From Zerene cesonia (lineage: Eukaryota > Arthropoda > Insecta > Lepidoptera > Pieridae): a stretch of DNA of 64,000 nucleotides. Positions 47,163 to 61,119 of the stretch are shown one piece after another; the first letter of the stretch is position 1; each line of letters opens with the position of its first letter. The DNA is taken from NCBI RefSeq assembly GCF_012273895.1, contig NC_052104.1, positions 3,720,001 to 3,784,000 on the forward strand, read 5' to 3'. Under the pieces are notes generated by a model. It did not search any database. It was not told the DNA's origin and worked only from the letters and a program-made list of their open reading frames with translations. Position numbers and translations under genes: made by a program.

Positions 47163-47374
47163 TACTAGCTGCGCCCCGCGGTTTCACCCGCGTAAGTCCG
47201 TAATTCGTAGGAATATCGGAATAAAAAGTTACCTATATGTTATTCCAGTTGTCCAGCTGTCTACGTACCAAATTTCATTGCAATCGGTTCAGCAGTTTTT
47301 GCGTGAAAGAGCAACAAGCACACACACATCCTTACAAACTTTCGCATTTATAATATTAGTAGGATAGTGGGATT
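47163..47374 (-). mobile_element. Helitron-like element, right of the MBF2 gene, reversed
   Basis: It starts 'atactagctgcgccccgcgg', with the hairpin end intact, and finishes 'ttataatattagtaggatag'. It keeps a short (ca)n-like patch (cacacacaca, about 47320-47330). Orientation is opposite to the 45364 copy, so the two could form a stem around the MBF2 gene. Confidence 0.75.
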
Positions 47375-50300
47375 AAGTATGTCAGAGTATCCCTACATAA
47401 TTTCAATGTGGGAGTCTAGCACGATTGAGTACGAACCGGGCCAGTTTGCAACGGGAAAATGATAATAATGAGTAGCTCATTTAATATAGACTTTGACTTT
47501 CATTCCTTTGAAAGTTTTCCGTAAAACTTGTGGCAGTTACTACTAACTATAAGACCATGCGTATGCTTTTTTACCTTGCTTAGAAAAATGTCTCTAGAGT
47601 ACTTAGTAGCTATTATAATGTCTACTTAGCTCATTTACAGCAACAATCTTACTGTTTCACCAAATAAAGATTTAATCATTACAATAAACAAAATTGCAAA
47701 GAAGGATGGGGGAAGATCGAATGTTTCATGGAACTATCACATACAAAGGGGATTGGATTGGATTATGGATGAAGATGAAGTCGTAGGACTGGAATTGCAA
47801 GACAAGGAAGAAGAGAAATATGAAAATAAGAAAATATAGTCTCTAAACTAAAACTACTATCCTAATGTTCATAAATAGTCATTAACTCGATTATTAGCTA
47901 TTTCATTTCCGATACCGCTTAAATAAATTGTGCTCACGCAGAGTTCTCATTAGAAGTTAGCGAAGATGATACATTATGCTTGTTAAATATAATTTCTATG
48001 AAATTCATTAACACGCTCAATATAAATCATTCATACGGTATAAACACAACTTTAGAAATTATCATCTTATAATTTGATAAATTTCAACCGATTTAAAAAA
48101 AGGAGGAGGTTATCAATTCGATTGTATTTTTTTTGGTTAGTTACTCTCTCACTTTTTAGTGGGTGAACGGATTTTTATGATTCTTATATTTTATTTGAGT
48201 GCTGCTATATGGTCCCTTTTAAATTTTTAGTTTTTGTTAGTTTAATGTTAAAAGTACATACTTATGTTTATATTAAATAATAAATATAGACACGAATATT
48301 TTGAATACGCATTACATAAAAGAGAGAATATTGTTTTTACGCAATTATAAGCTTTCATAAGTGAAGTGAAATTGAATAAATATTCCAGCAATTTTTAATC
48401 GCTTTGAAGGATATTAAAGCGGGATTTATTTCACTCTAGTGTTTGAATTATAATATTTATGCTTTTGGTATGAGAATAAATGCATTTTATATTATCTATA
48501 TGGCTATGTTACGGAATAAATACTATGTATTAACACTTAGTTGGATCGAGTATCGAGTTAAAGCATATTACGACTTAAATAAACTAGAAATGGACAGGAA
48601 TGCAAAATTACTTTGAAGTGTATAGGATGGAACAATACTTAAGCGTTGCATTGTCGTTGTTGCAAAGGTCCTAAACAGAACCTAAGTGCACAACTATATT
48701 GCCATGTTTGAAATTATTTGTTAAGTTCATTCCAATGCTTGTAATTCACAAGAACAAAATTACCGTTTCAGAGAAAATACGCAATGTACTGCAAAATGTA
48801 AATAAGAATTTACATCGTATTCCGTTTAGAGTTCCATAATAACATGCACTAATGCATTACTCTGGATGTTATTCCAGACGCCACGTCATGCATGCGCTTT
48901 GATGTTTCCCCGACTTTTTGCAGAACACTTCTTTAATGTGACGACAAATAACTCAAACAGGAATGCATGTCTTTTTGATTTTATCAAATCTCGAGTACAA
49001 CGCGTTTTAGCGTTTAAATGTGTTCTTCGTCATTAGTGAGATCACCCGACTAAGGATGTTTGAGAGGTATGCTTTATATTTTATTTCAACGTCCGATTTA
49101 TTTTAATGAAGAGCATGCCAAAAATATTTCGACATTTTCATGTGTTATTCACGATCTTAAAGTTATTATGAGCATTAATTTCTTGTTAATCTAAATAAAG
49201 ACAATAACAATACTTTCTTAATAAGAATGCATATTTTCTATAAAGATTACTGTATTGAAAACCAAGAGAAATAATTGTAAACAAAACTATTCAAATATAT
49301 GAAGAAATGTGAAAGTTAAATGACAACAAAGATATGTTGTTAAGAGATATTTGATGTATTCATATAGCTGTAAGCCTAGCACTGATATCTAGCACCATAA
49401 TAAGATTAAGGTACCGCGTTCACCAAGAGCCTATATTGACTGTCTAGACTTAGCTCCAATCCCAATATCGCAGCGAAGTGAATTGAGATGCAAAATCGAG
49501 TAAAACATACGTCACTAGCTCTGATTCCAAGATCGCATTTACTCTGATTGAGCGGTGAGCACAATCTAATATAAAATAAAATTCCCAATGATGGAATTGG
49601 ATGCTGAGTGGACTATTTATTGGTAGTGGTTTTGTTTTGCATTTACTTTACAGCAGCTTTATTTTAACCCGATCAATGTTGTATTACATGTATACGTTAA
49701 GAATCCAGAATGTATTCAGTGAAAAGATGATTGTCATAAAGGTAACTGAAAACGGAGTATTGCGGCGGACTTCACCATTAGACATAATTTGCTACTATAA
49801 TATTGTCAATCTTAGTTGTGTTTTATTCGTAAGCTGCATGATTCCTTACTCTAGAACTCTACTGGCTTTATTAAGCCGGAGGTCTGTATCCTTACCCTCC
49901 CTAGTCCATTCCTTTATTCTCATGAACAATAACTTTACGCTTTTAAAGGCGATCAATGCATTTGCTGTCCTACCTTAGCAAATGTTTATAGGTGTTGTTG
50001 GTTCCACCAGTGGCCTACAAATTCAGTTGCCCCCTTTGACTTAAAAATATCTACAATTACTATGACCCCTGTATTTCTTTAACTTCCACCATATCATACC
50101 CAACTACAAATTGAGTAGATTGACCGTAAGCCGGCATTCCCCTGTACTCTTTAGACGAATTGATATTTCCTTTTTCCGTCGAATACAGAGTTAATTGCGT
50201 TTCCGGCGGACCCTCATTGTTTGGTAGCAATACGTGACGCATTAGCATTAAATAATTAAATTACAATCATAGATGCACATATTAACTAGTGGATTTTTAT

Positions 50301-50439
50301 TGATCGCGGAACTAATAACACAGTTTATAGCTGCTGTATCCTAAGCTTTCCTCGTAATTTCCTGGTGGTGTTAAATGTCCGAGTGCTAATAGTGAGTTGT
50401 ATGAGTTTGACATTTTATTAATTTTACCGATCCAAGGAT
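47375..50439. other. Gene-poor stretch, no supported gene
   Basis: A dispersed-repeat fragment lies at 48080-48240. A 125-codon hydrophobic ORF at 49601 and a GC-richer minus-strand ORF at 50060-50248 are discussed elsewhere. The rest is AT-rich without recognisable features. Confidence 0.4.
48080..48240 (+). repeat. Dispersed lepidopteran-type repeat ('aaaaaaaggaggaggtt')
   Basis: It has 'aaaggaggaggttatcaatt' followed by 'cgattgtattttttttggtt' and 'gtgggtgaacggatttttat'. A related piece occurs in MCM9 intron 9 at about 13588-13640 ('cgaccgacttcaaaacaagg', 'aggttgtcaattcgatattt'). The reverse motif 'tttttttaagtcggttgaaa' sits at 50821-50840. Recurrence within the window supports a repeat; the class is unknown. 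Confidence 0.55.
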
Positions 50440-50580
50440 GAGGTCCTCCTTGATCAGTGGTTTACGCGAAAAACGACGAGTCCCGGGATCTATTCCCGGT
50501 GAGGACTGATAAAGAAAAAATGTCTCGGTCTGGTAGGACATAGTAGGCTGATCAGTGACTCGCTTGCAGTCGTTTTTTAA
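50440..50580 (+). mobile_element. Truncated tRNA-derived SINE (second family)
   Basis: Plus-strand copy related to 14240 and 40305: a damaged head 'gatcagtggtttacgcg', a B-box-like region 'cgggatctattcccggt', then 'aaatgtctcggtctggtagg' and 'aggctgatcagtgactcgct'. Its 3' part is missing. Confidence 0.6.
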
Positions 50581-52834
50581 TAATTGAAAATATAACTATA
50601 TACGTCAAAGATTTCATATTTATGCTAAAATAAACTAATTCACACCTTTTTCCCCATTAAGTAGTTTTATTTTAACGAATTGATACAAATGTAATGTTAT
50701 GTAATGTAATTCGTTAAAATGTTAGTGGTTACATTAAATTATTTTCTTTATTTCCCAGAAATTTAAAGAAAGTTCTGATGTAACAGAACAAAAAATACAA
50801 TCAAATTGTGAACCACCTACTTTTTTTAAGTCGGTTGAAAACATGTTACAATTTGCGTGAATGATAAACCATGACCGATGAACGATGCTGCCGAACGTTT
50901 AATAAAACACGGTATATGTTTGAAAAATGTTGTGTTCTAGCAGCCAAATTTCGAACGATATTCATTATTCGCTGTCACATACATAACCGCAGGACCGAAT
51001 TTTCAAAATTTATATCTTGCTTGTGCACGTGCTTTAATAATTTGTGCGTTATAGAAAACACATATGCAAAGTTTAATTTCTAAATAGTTAAGGATGTTAG
51101 TATATCCATGTTATCTATTTGCGCCAAAAAATGTATTCACTGGCAGAAAGTTACATTATATTTGAGTAGGCGAAGCCGGGATGCCCAACCAAAAAGTCAA
51201 TTAATTCATAAGCCGTCCATTTTTTGTCGATTGTAAGGAAATATCGCACTTCTGATAGTAAAACAATACGTAAATAGCTAACTTAATATTCAAAAGCTTT
51301 TGATATTATCGTCATTATGAAAACCATTAATTAAGCTGACTAGACCAATTTTATAGCTTTTAGCGTAACGTTCTTTCTAGTACAGGTGCCGCTGACATCG
51401 TAATTAGTGTTTTAATTTTATTCAAGTAAGGTCTTTAATCAAGTTTGCTGGATGTTAGGATCGTAATATGAAAGGCAGGGCGAATTATAAATTAAAATTA
51501 ATATAAAGCCTGAGTAGATAATATTATATTATAGGTACATATAGAGCTTAATGTGAAAATCACAACCGATGTTTACGAAATGGATTGAATGTTTGCTTGT
51601 ATGTCATTGCGGTATTATGTTTATGATGCGGATCTTTTTATACATATTATAGCAAAAATGTGTTATTTTATTCGTCGTAAACCAAATAATATTAAATGCA
51701 ATGTATATAATAATACAACAAATAAATATATTCAAAATCGAATCATCCATTTGTCTGTTTTTATCAATGATAAAAACCAAACCTACAATAATAAATGATT
51801 GTTATTTATAGCTTGTGTTCTACGCGCACTTAATTTCAATAACGACGCCCAGAATTATGGTAATTTTTACATCAAACAATAAAGATTATTATTTATAGTC
51901 GCGTGGTTATTGTGAAAAAAACAAATTTTATTTTCACTAAAGCAACATGTTCGCGATACGTGACCGGCGTAAATTATACCGTTAATTATAACGTAAAACG
52001 TGTTTCATTTTAATGGGAGTGATGAAACCGACCATGAAAATCAATAAGTGGTCATTCAGGGAATTATTGGGCCGTGATAAGGGCACTATGTTTTAACTTT
52101 TACTACGTGCGTCTAGACGCATTTTGGCTTTTGAATATATACCTTATATAATTTACGCTAGGGATAGCAAATAATTAGAGTCATTTTACATTATACTAGT
52201 TGCACGCCTTGGCTCACCTAACATTCAATTATAACGTTGATAGAATTTTCAGAATCGGCCCATGAGTCGAGGTGTCTATGATTTAGGTAAAAAGAGAAAT
52301 GTTTTATACTTAATAATAGGCATTAATTGCAAAGAACTGTTTCCTCGAAAAAGATCAACACGGATCTTCCATTATTAGATATCGACTACCAACAATATTT
52401 TCAATTATTGTTGTAGTTGAACAAACATGGCCTGCTGTTTGATGTGGGTGCAAATGGCCAATGGGTGTCGTAGGTATCCCTTTACCCGCCTGAGGTTAAA
52501 TTACTACTATTTATACAGTACATAAATGTGTTAAGTCTATATGATATGCGCTTAATATTGTGTTCTATCTATTTGTGGTAATAAATGTTTTTCTATTAGA
52601 ATACAATATGTTCTATAAGATATATCGTTTAATTTTCTTAGTAAAATATATATGTATTGCTAAAGTTATGATCATTATATTGTCTTCATTTCACGTTGTA
52701 TCATCCCTATATATTACCTGATCAATTAAAGAAAGAAAAATCCTACAGTTGCATTTTGAAAATTTTAATAAAACATTAAACATCCTCATCTAGCATCGAA
52801 CTTTCTTAATTTAAAGCTACCTTTTGTCATATCT

Positions 52835-52970
52835 GTAAGAAGCGGCGTCGCCCGTGGTAGCCTTCCCCAATAAATGGGTTATTTAACACTGAAAGAATTA
52901 TTCAAATCGTTCCTGAGTTTAGTGCGTTCAAACAAACAAATCTTCAGTTTTATAATATTAGTATAGATTA
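52835..52970 (-). repeat. Decayed Helitron-like element, reversed
   Basis: It opens 'agcggcgtcgcccgtggtag' and contains 'aaatcgttcctgagtttagt' and 'caaacaaacaaatcttcagt', ending 'tttataatattagtatagat'. The closing motif is the reversed start of the shared element, and the opening is its GC-rich end. Confidence 0.55.
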
Positions 52971-55149
52971 TTGTATGATGCAATTATTATGTGACAACAA
53001 TGTTATCGTGTTTTTATCGTTACAATTACATTGAAAATCTAGTTACACTTTAAAAACAATTTCTATAACGGCTTAAATATAAAATTAATTAAATTTTATA
53101 ATCCCTTCGTTTCAAATATGCGATCGTAAATGGGTAAATCTCCCGTATCATATAATTGGTGTAAACGAATTTTGTAGCATTTGATATAAAACCGTTTCTG
53201 TTTACACAAAGGCCAGATTAATCCGGCTATTGTGAAGGGATTAAGCCTTTGTTAATCGTATTACAATGAAAAACACGCAACTCCATGATATAGTTACATG
53301 GAACACAGTATAACATCGATTGTATAAAAGCAACAAGCAATTTTCACACATATCTGAAAGGGATAAAGGATGTAATTGAATTGAGAGATTTTTTTGTGAA
53401 ATATAACAAAACTTATATTCGCGTGGTTGTCGTCCGTAGCGACACGCAAACCAGAAAAATTATATTTTCAACACGGGAATATATTTTCCATACAGAAAAA
53501 TATTAAGAATGTTATTTAGTGCCGTTAAATGTTTGAAATTAATTCGCCTAGTTTTTAAATTTATCAAATTACAGTTATGACATAGTTTAAGGTAAATTAT
53601 TAAAAAAAATGCCTTATCAATGTTAAAATACAAGTATACGATATTATATGCACCATAATGTATATAGTCATTTATTTATTATGATACTGGCATTTGTTAA
53701 AAATAATAAACGATACAAATGTTACTGGAAATGCTATGGTGTTCCAAAATTATAGTTACGGATAAATTCTAGCTAAAAACATTTGAATACTTGATAGCAA
53801 AACAAAACGCTTGCAAAATTTTATGTGATACTAAGACAATAGTGGTTGAATCGGCTTATTATAATAAATATTCAGCCTGGAAACCGCACCTCAATGACCT
53901 CACTGAGGGCGGGGGCGGTATTGCGAGTCATTGTTTTGTTTACATTTACACGTCAGCGATTCTTCAGTCAACTTTGATTTTAAATAGATCATGCTTTTAG
54001 CCAAGATAACACCTTGTTTCATGTCAGATTTTTTAGCAGCAACACAATATCTGATATATGAGAGATATGATTCTCTGTGACACTCTTCCAATGATAGTTA
54101 TTGTTCCCTCCCAATTTTCTGGAAGACGGTTAAAAATACCTTTACCTAAAGATGTGCTACTGATAGTATTGACATAGTATTTTAACTTTGTATATAAAGT
54201 TAAAATACTTTTTACGTTATACAACTTACAATTGCATATAGTTTATTTACAAGTTTTGTGATATATTTCTAAGTAAATGCTAAATTATTCAAATATTTTC
54301 TTAGTAGAACTATGTTCATTTTGAGTGAAACCAAATGTAAGACTTATGCTTACAAGTTAAAGGAAAGTGGAGCGTTTATTTTCGTATAAAAACTACTTTA
54401 ACTGTGAATCGCAATTCCTCCCTTTGCCCTACTTTGAAATTCTTTCAAGTAAACCATTGATTCGTGACAAACGTCCATCAATTTCGCCTTTCGAGGCCCT
54501 AAGAAGTGCCATTATCCTTTGAGTAGTGCGAAATATTACTGAATCCATATCGAAAGCGCCAATATGATATAGTGGACCCTTTTATCGGGATTTTAGAGCC
54601 TTGGAAGTTTTGCGATTCGAACAAGGGTAGATAAGAAACTCTGCTCATATTATTACTAAGGGAGCGTGAAATTCTGTAGATATGTACGCAGCGTTCATCC
54701 GATAATATTACGTTCTATTGTTGTCTTCCAAACATCTCCTAGGGTTGCTTTTTAATCAATTCCGATTTAAAGGGTCGGGTTTCGAAGATTACTTGGCAAA
54801 AAATATTTGTAAAGACTAATCATGATATAAAGGCGCTTAATTTTGAATCGAACTTCGCTTTTGTTATTTATTGTATTCTGAAGAATATTAGTTTTTCTTT
54901 GTCAATTTTTACTCACCTTTCAAGCGTATTTATTGCGTGACATTAATTATGTTACAGTTCATTACTTTTCATAAGTGCTGCTTTCTTCCTGAACTTTCTT
55001 AAATAATAATTTACGTACGAAATTCAAATAACTGGTATCACGCATTATAAATAATGCACTTTGTACCCCTCATAAAATGCAAACCAAACAGCATATTCAT
55101 TTGAAACAAATAGAGTGACATTGAAAAAGCATTGCACCGTCCTCAGGGA

Positions 55150-55275
55150 CTATCTCGTGCTGATCCCTGAGTCAATTAGTGGTAAAGTAAAAATGCAGCG
55201 GAACCATTTACTCTGGGGTTTGGTCCCATGTGGTTCCTAATGGTGTCTCTTTGCTTAGAGGGTGGTTGCTTCTAG
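55150..55275 (+). repeat. Possible degenerate tRNA-derived SINE
   Basis: 'caattagtggtaaagtaaaa' resembles a worn A-box region and 'ggggtttggtcccatg' a worn B box about 55 bases further on, the spacing of the other SINE heads here. No body or tail can be matched, so this is weak. Confidence 0.3.
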
Positions 55276-58200
55276 TTGCATATGGAATACTTGTTACAAG
55301 AGTGTCGTGAAATTTTTAGTGATATCGCAAATGGTGGCTTAATCCTTATTAGTGATTTATGGTCTTTTATGTTTGGTATAACCTGCTATTTAATACAAAT
55401 TGAATTCAAATGGATTTTACTTTTTATTTTTCGAATGTAACTAACATTATGAAGTTGGAAATATTAATTTTTAAATAATTCTATTGTTATATAATAATGC
55501 ATTATGCAATCTTAAATTATTTAACATATTATGCAACCGAACTAAGAAAGCAGGTGTTACGATAAAAATGATTTAATTCACTTTGTTACATTCAATTTAA
55601 ATGTTGTAGAATAATTTATTTAAGCCTCAATATTTCAAGTCTGAGACTTATGGTGTCGAGATAAAAAAGTGTTTGTGAGATTAATTGGTATAAGGACAGA
55701 TTACATTTCATGGTACTGGTACTTAAGTAAATAAATTTCGTATCTATCATTAATCTCTTGAATTTATTGGCTAGGTGGTAGTTGGTAAAACATTTACTGA
55801 GTTCGAAGTAGGTGGACATATTTATTGCCTCGGAAGATAAAAAGTAACTCAGTTTTATTTTTGGTGTTTTCGAAAGTTTAAATGAATGGGGCTTTCTGTT
55901 AATTTTTTACTCAGTGCTGAGAGGAATGGTTGTGAATATGTCAGCATATAATTCAATCACTTCGAATTTTTAACAACTGTAATTTAATGACAAATTTGTT
56001 GTGTGAATCTAAATATGTTAATTTTACTTTACAATCACTACGCACAAAAATTGCCCGAATTGCGGGAAAGAAGAATATACACTTTTTTTACAGTTTCATA
56101 CGTGTCTTCACGTGACATAACTGAGTCATGAAAACATGTAATAAATGCTTATGGAAATGGACTGTCAAAGTATTATTTCATCTTCGTTTTAATTAAGCCG
56201 GAAGGAGATGGGACGCGAATAAACTGCTATCATTGTGACGTTTCTTATTAGTCATTTATTCGATGGGAGAGGAAAACTCGGTAATATTGCACGATAAGGG
56301 ATCCCAGCGAAATCCACGGGGATAATGAGAACGTTAACGTTTTTTGTTACTTTCTTAAAAATGAATAATGCGAGCAGTAATAATTTGTATTGTTCGCTGT
56401 ACATTAAAAGCATTGCTATGCAAAAATATCATTATTTCTATACAGCTACAGTACCTATTTTTATGCTAGCTTTTGCCCGTGGCTTCGCACGCGTTAAATT
56501 CAGAGTTGTTTAGTAGATGTTATTATACATATTAACCTTATATTATACATATTAAATAATTGATAAAGTCATGAATGTTTCTGGATTAATTATTGTTTGT
56601 ATTCTGCTAATCTATTTTATGCTTGATATCATTTATCTGTAACAGTAAAAAGAACAAATTTAACTTGATTATAAACATATCATACATCCGTATCGATACA
56701 TAAAGTTCAATAACTCCACAGACGTAAGAATTCTGTCGGACACATCAACCCATATCGAAGTGCTGTCGTATGTCGTCCGACTTTACTGCACTCAAGGGAA
56801 ATTCTCTGATTCCTCGCGAAGCATGTTCACGTAAAGCAAACTGAAGGGAATACGAAACAACAATGAGATTCATGGATTACACTTACTATTTCAGCTGCGT
56901 TTGGCGTTGCGAAGAAATCGAATTTGAAGTGATGGTTAGAGGCCCGTCTATACGGTCTTCTAAATATCTTAATGTTGTCTTAATGCCCGTCTATACGGTC
57001 TACTAAATTATCTCAGCTAAATATCGAAATAAAAATTATTTGTTTTTCATTTTGTTGTTTCGTTCGTTTTTAACTTTATCTTAGTTTTATTATATACACA
57101 TATTTTCATGCTTATCAAACAGACGGTTTTTACTTACCATTGGTTCGTTTTGCAAAACACGAAAGAGCCAATAACAAAATTCAGTTACTGCAAAAAGATT
57201 TGGCGGATTCGTTATGAAAATTCGGTTACTATGGCGGCTAGAATTTAATTCTTTTTGCTGGAATTCCGTTTAACGCACTTGCCTTTTATACAAAACATGC
57301 ATGAACTTTCCTCGTAAAGAGCGATAGTAAATAGGTTCATGTCCTATAAAATAAAGATCAACCAGCCCGGACAGCTGTTCTATTTAACTTTACATTTTTA
57401 TCGGCGCCGCTTCGGAACCAATTTGAAATTCAATTCGACATTATTATTTTGCTGTCGTTACGGTGTATCTAAGTACAATTCACTTTGACTATCTTGTTGT
57501 CGATATATAGCTGGGTCGTAAAGGAATAAAATTGTACTACTTTGAGCTTTTACAATATATGTAGAAGTGATTTAAAGTGTTAGATCACAGTTTAATTATA
57601 GTTGCGTTCAATACGTAATTCAATTTCAGAACCAGCTAACGTAGTAACAAACCCAATTGTAAATGGAAATTTCGCAACTTCGCAAGTCTCATCAACTGAA
57701 TTAAATTATTGTTCGAGCTAATCACGTCTAGAACTAAACTTTGTTTCAACAATACTAATGTGGTAGGTGCATATTTCGAAAAAAAAAACAAATTTTAACA
57801 TGTTGTTTTATCCTGAGTCAGGATATCCTGAGGAGGACATAATTCTACTCACACGATTTATTTCACATTATCCTATATTGAGGCGTTGAACGTTAAAAAT
57901 GCCTGGTTAAGTTGAAATATTTAACAATAAAGCGATGGGAACTGACTTCGCCTGATTGTTGTTGTAAATTTACGCATACAAGACTGGTGAATAATCGTCG
58001 GTCATGAATCAAATTCAAAAACAGATCGACCGCAGTCAAAACAATAAATAATTCAACATAATACCGTGTTACTTTGAGTCGCAGCTTTCGTTCGCACCGC
58101 GGGAGTTTACTTTTCATACACTTTGTATTGATTCAATCTCGAGAGGTCGTATACTCTGTATGTGGTATTGTGTAACAGAATTATACAGTTGAAGATGCAC

Positions 58201-60954
58201 TTGTCTCATGTCTTTGTAGGAAGTAATATAAAGTTTATTGAAAATATATTTTATGACAATCGATTCTTTTGTTGCGATTGGCCGTTGGCGATCGGTTTCG
58301 TGTAGTTTCGAAGATTGGATGCTCTTTTAGTCCTTTAGTTTACGCTTGTTTTTTTTACAAGACATTTGTAAGCTTGTTATTTATATGTCTTATAAATAGT
58401 TTGTTTGGACCGCCTACGCGTAGATACTAGATTCATAAAATGTTGTAAATGGGTTTTGTTATAAATAAGTTTTATTGTTGATTAATATAATCATATACGG
58501 TAAATAGAAGTTATATAATATGAAAAATTAAAAAGTAAATTGAAGAATGTCTTAATTTTCATTAAAGCCACACAGGCATAATTTAGTAAAAGTTATTAAT
58601 TGGTAAGCAGCTGATAATTTCATAAAGTCGGTGGGAGCTATATCATCGTTCGTTGGTATCCCGCCGAGAAAGGCCTTCGTGAAAATATACATTATTAAAG
58701 AAATAAATTACTACAATCAATACTTAAAACATAATATTGTCGTCAACATTGTTTAATGTTTCCTTAAGATCGTAAAATTTTAAATTTACTTTAATTTATC
58801 GTCATCGGATGATGTTTTAATATGTTCATTATATCAAAGCGAACACTCGTAGGTATTTAAGGATTGAGGTATTTAAGTTTTTATATTTTTAATATCGTAT
58901 AATGTACATAATATAGTGAGTTACATACATAACTAAAAAGACGACAAATTTATTCAATGGCGTGAAGCTACGTCGGTTCACACTACGCTAAAATTTTCGT
59001 CGCGGAAACGGCTATGTTATTACGGAAGGTTGGCGTCGCCGTCTCGGTCGGTGTTGGATGAATTCAACTAGGAAGGCAATTTCCCCTTTATGGCGCGCCA
59101 TGGAGAGTGAGCATATTAGCCGGCTAGGTAACCATGGCTTTTGGAAAATAAACACCTCGTGTGAAACAACCGGCACAAGTAAGAATAGTTTTGTTCAAAT
59201 TTGAATAGGCTGAACTTATTTCATTACAGAAAATGTGGAAATTAATATTTATTTATCTTAGAGAGGAAATGAATATACATATTATTTATGAATACGAATT
59301 GTTTATTTTTAGTTCTTGTCCATTTGAGTCCATAACTTGTTTTTTTCTTAAGTCAAAAATTTTGTTTAAATCCAGGTATTATAGGAATACAATTAAATCT
59401 ACCTACACTTAAATTGAATACCGCTTTTTAATAATTTGGATGAAATGTAATTAGCGTTGTCATTAAGAATGATAAAAAGCGACTGAATCAATTCATTCAA
59501 TGTAAAGAAGAGATGGTTACTTCGTTTCCGACAGATTAAATTTTTCTTTATTCCTTTCAGGTTCATGAAAAACATCGTCCCCGCGGGATTATATTTTAAC
59601 AAGGATATTACAGGTGTCTGGAAAACTTAATCTTCTGTTCTTGTACAGAATATTATCTAATAAGGCAGACGATATATATTATACATAGTTTTATAATCTT
59701 TCTTAAGAAAAGGTGGAATAATGTAATTAAGAAAAACCGGTTTTAACTGAAGGTAAAATTAATAATAAATTCAATGATAAGTAATTAGAACGGTATTTCT
59801 ACTATCTTACTTGTACAATCGAAAACACGCGAATTTAATACATTTTTTAAATAAGCAACACTGTTTTTTTAATTGCGCTTTTAAATTAGAATTTTATTTT
59901 TATAGTTTTTGATAGCATTAAATGCAATTTTTTATACACATTTTTTATTCTACATATTAAAAAAATTACAATATCCCAACTATGTACCTGTATATATTGT
60001 TGGAATTTATCCGCTTATTCATAAAACTTTTCCGATATCCATGCTATTTTAAGGAAGACTGAACCTTCAAAATATTGCCCATTTTCCTGCTAAGAAATTG
60101 CTTTCAATTTCGATCTCATCCGGGTGGTGACTGCGCGGGCTGCATGACGTAATGTCCTCTTTCCCCTGCTCTATAATTCTTGATTGTTTTACTTCAGGCA
60201 TGATTAAATTAAGGCGGCAATAAGTTTAATTTTTTAATTGTTTATGTAACTGCGTAGTTGTTATACAACAATGAAGAGAAATAAAAATAATAATGCATCA
60301 CGAAACAGTTTTAAGTTAAGAATGGCTGTAGGTACAAGATATGCCATATTTATAAATTGAATTACATTATTTATTTAAACATCAAGTTATAATATTGCAA
60401 TGGAAAAACTCGTAAAGACATTTCTTCATGAACATTTCATAGACCTACAAATCACTCTGGATATCACGAAAACAAAAATATAGCTTATACGAGTATTATG
60501 ATTATAATGTGATAAATTGCGACCATAAGACGAAACGACACGGTCACCACGTGAAAATACTGGGTATATTTGTTTTCATATTCTTCCCCTTCCGATATTG
60601 CCAGGTGTCTTTATTGCCCCCTTTATTACCTGAGACTTAGCAAAATACTCTTATAACTGTTTTCGTTCCGCCACAGGCACATGTGGAGTTGGCCTTGGTG
60701 TTTTAATTAAATTTAACAGCTATTGGGAAAGCTTTTAGTATGTATGTGCTCCTTAAATTAGTATGAAAGTGCCATGTATATGTGGAACGGCTTTATTATT
60801 ATCACGAAAGTTTAAATTATTAAATTTCATTGATTTCATCAGGAAGATTGTGTAAAGTGTAGAGCGAACACCGTTTCGATAATTTGTATCTGCTTGGTCT
60901 AAATGTAAGATTTACACGTTTTTACCGTTTAGTATAAATAAATAATTATTGGAA

Positions 60955-61090
60955 AATGCAGTTCCGTTTCCATGGGATTTCCGGGATATAAATTTTATTT
61001 GTACCAAATTTCAGACCACTCGGTTCATTGAATTAGGCGTGAAGGAGAGACAAGCAGAGCTACTTTCACTTTTATAATATAAGTAGGGAT
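60955..61090 (-). repeat. Decayed Helitron-like element, reversed
   Basis: It includes 'tccatgggatttccgggata', 'gtaccaaatttcagaccact' and 'cggttcattgaattaggcgt', and ends 'cttttataatataagtaggg', the reversed start motif of the family. The GC-rich end is lost. Confidence 0.55.
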
Positions 61091-61119
61091 ATAACACAAG
61101 ATATAACAAGTGATAAGGA

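Larger units (their letters stand above)
50581..60954. other. Gene-poor stretch, no supported gene
   Basis: This contains a decayed reversed element at 52835-52970, a possible SINE at 55150-55275, a short GC-rich element end at 56465-56500 ('ttttgcccgtggcttcgcac'), and GC-richer patches at 57940-58110 and 58970-59170. The rest is AT-rich sequence. I find no ORF with family features. Confidence 0.45.

Noticed and set aside
49601..49978. 125-codon hydrophobic plus-strand ORF
   Set aside because: No homology I can recognise, no splice or promoter context, and hydrophobicity explained by T-rich sequence. The opposite strand looks more like a worn transposon.
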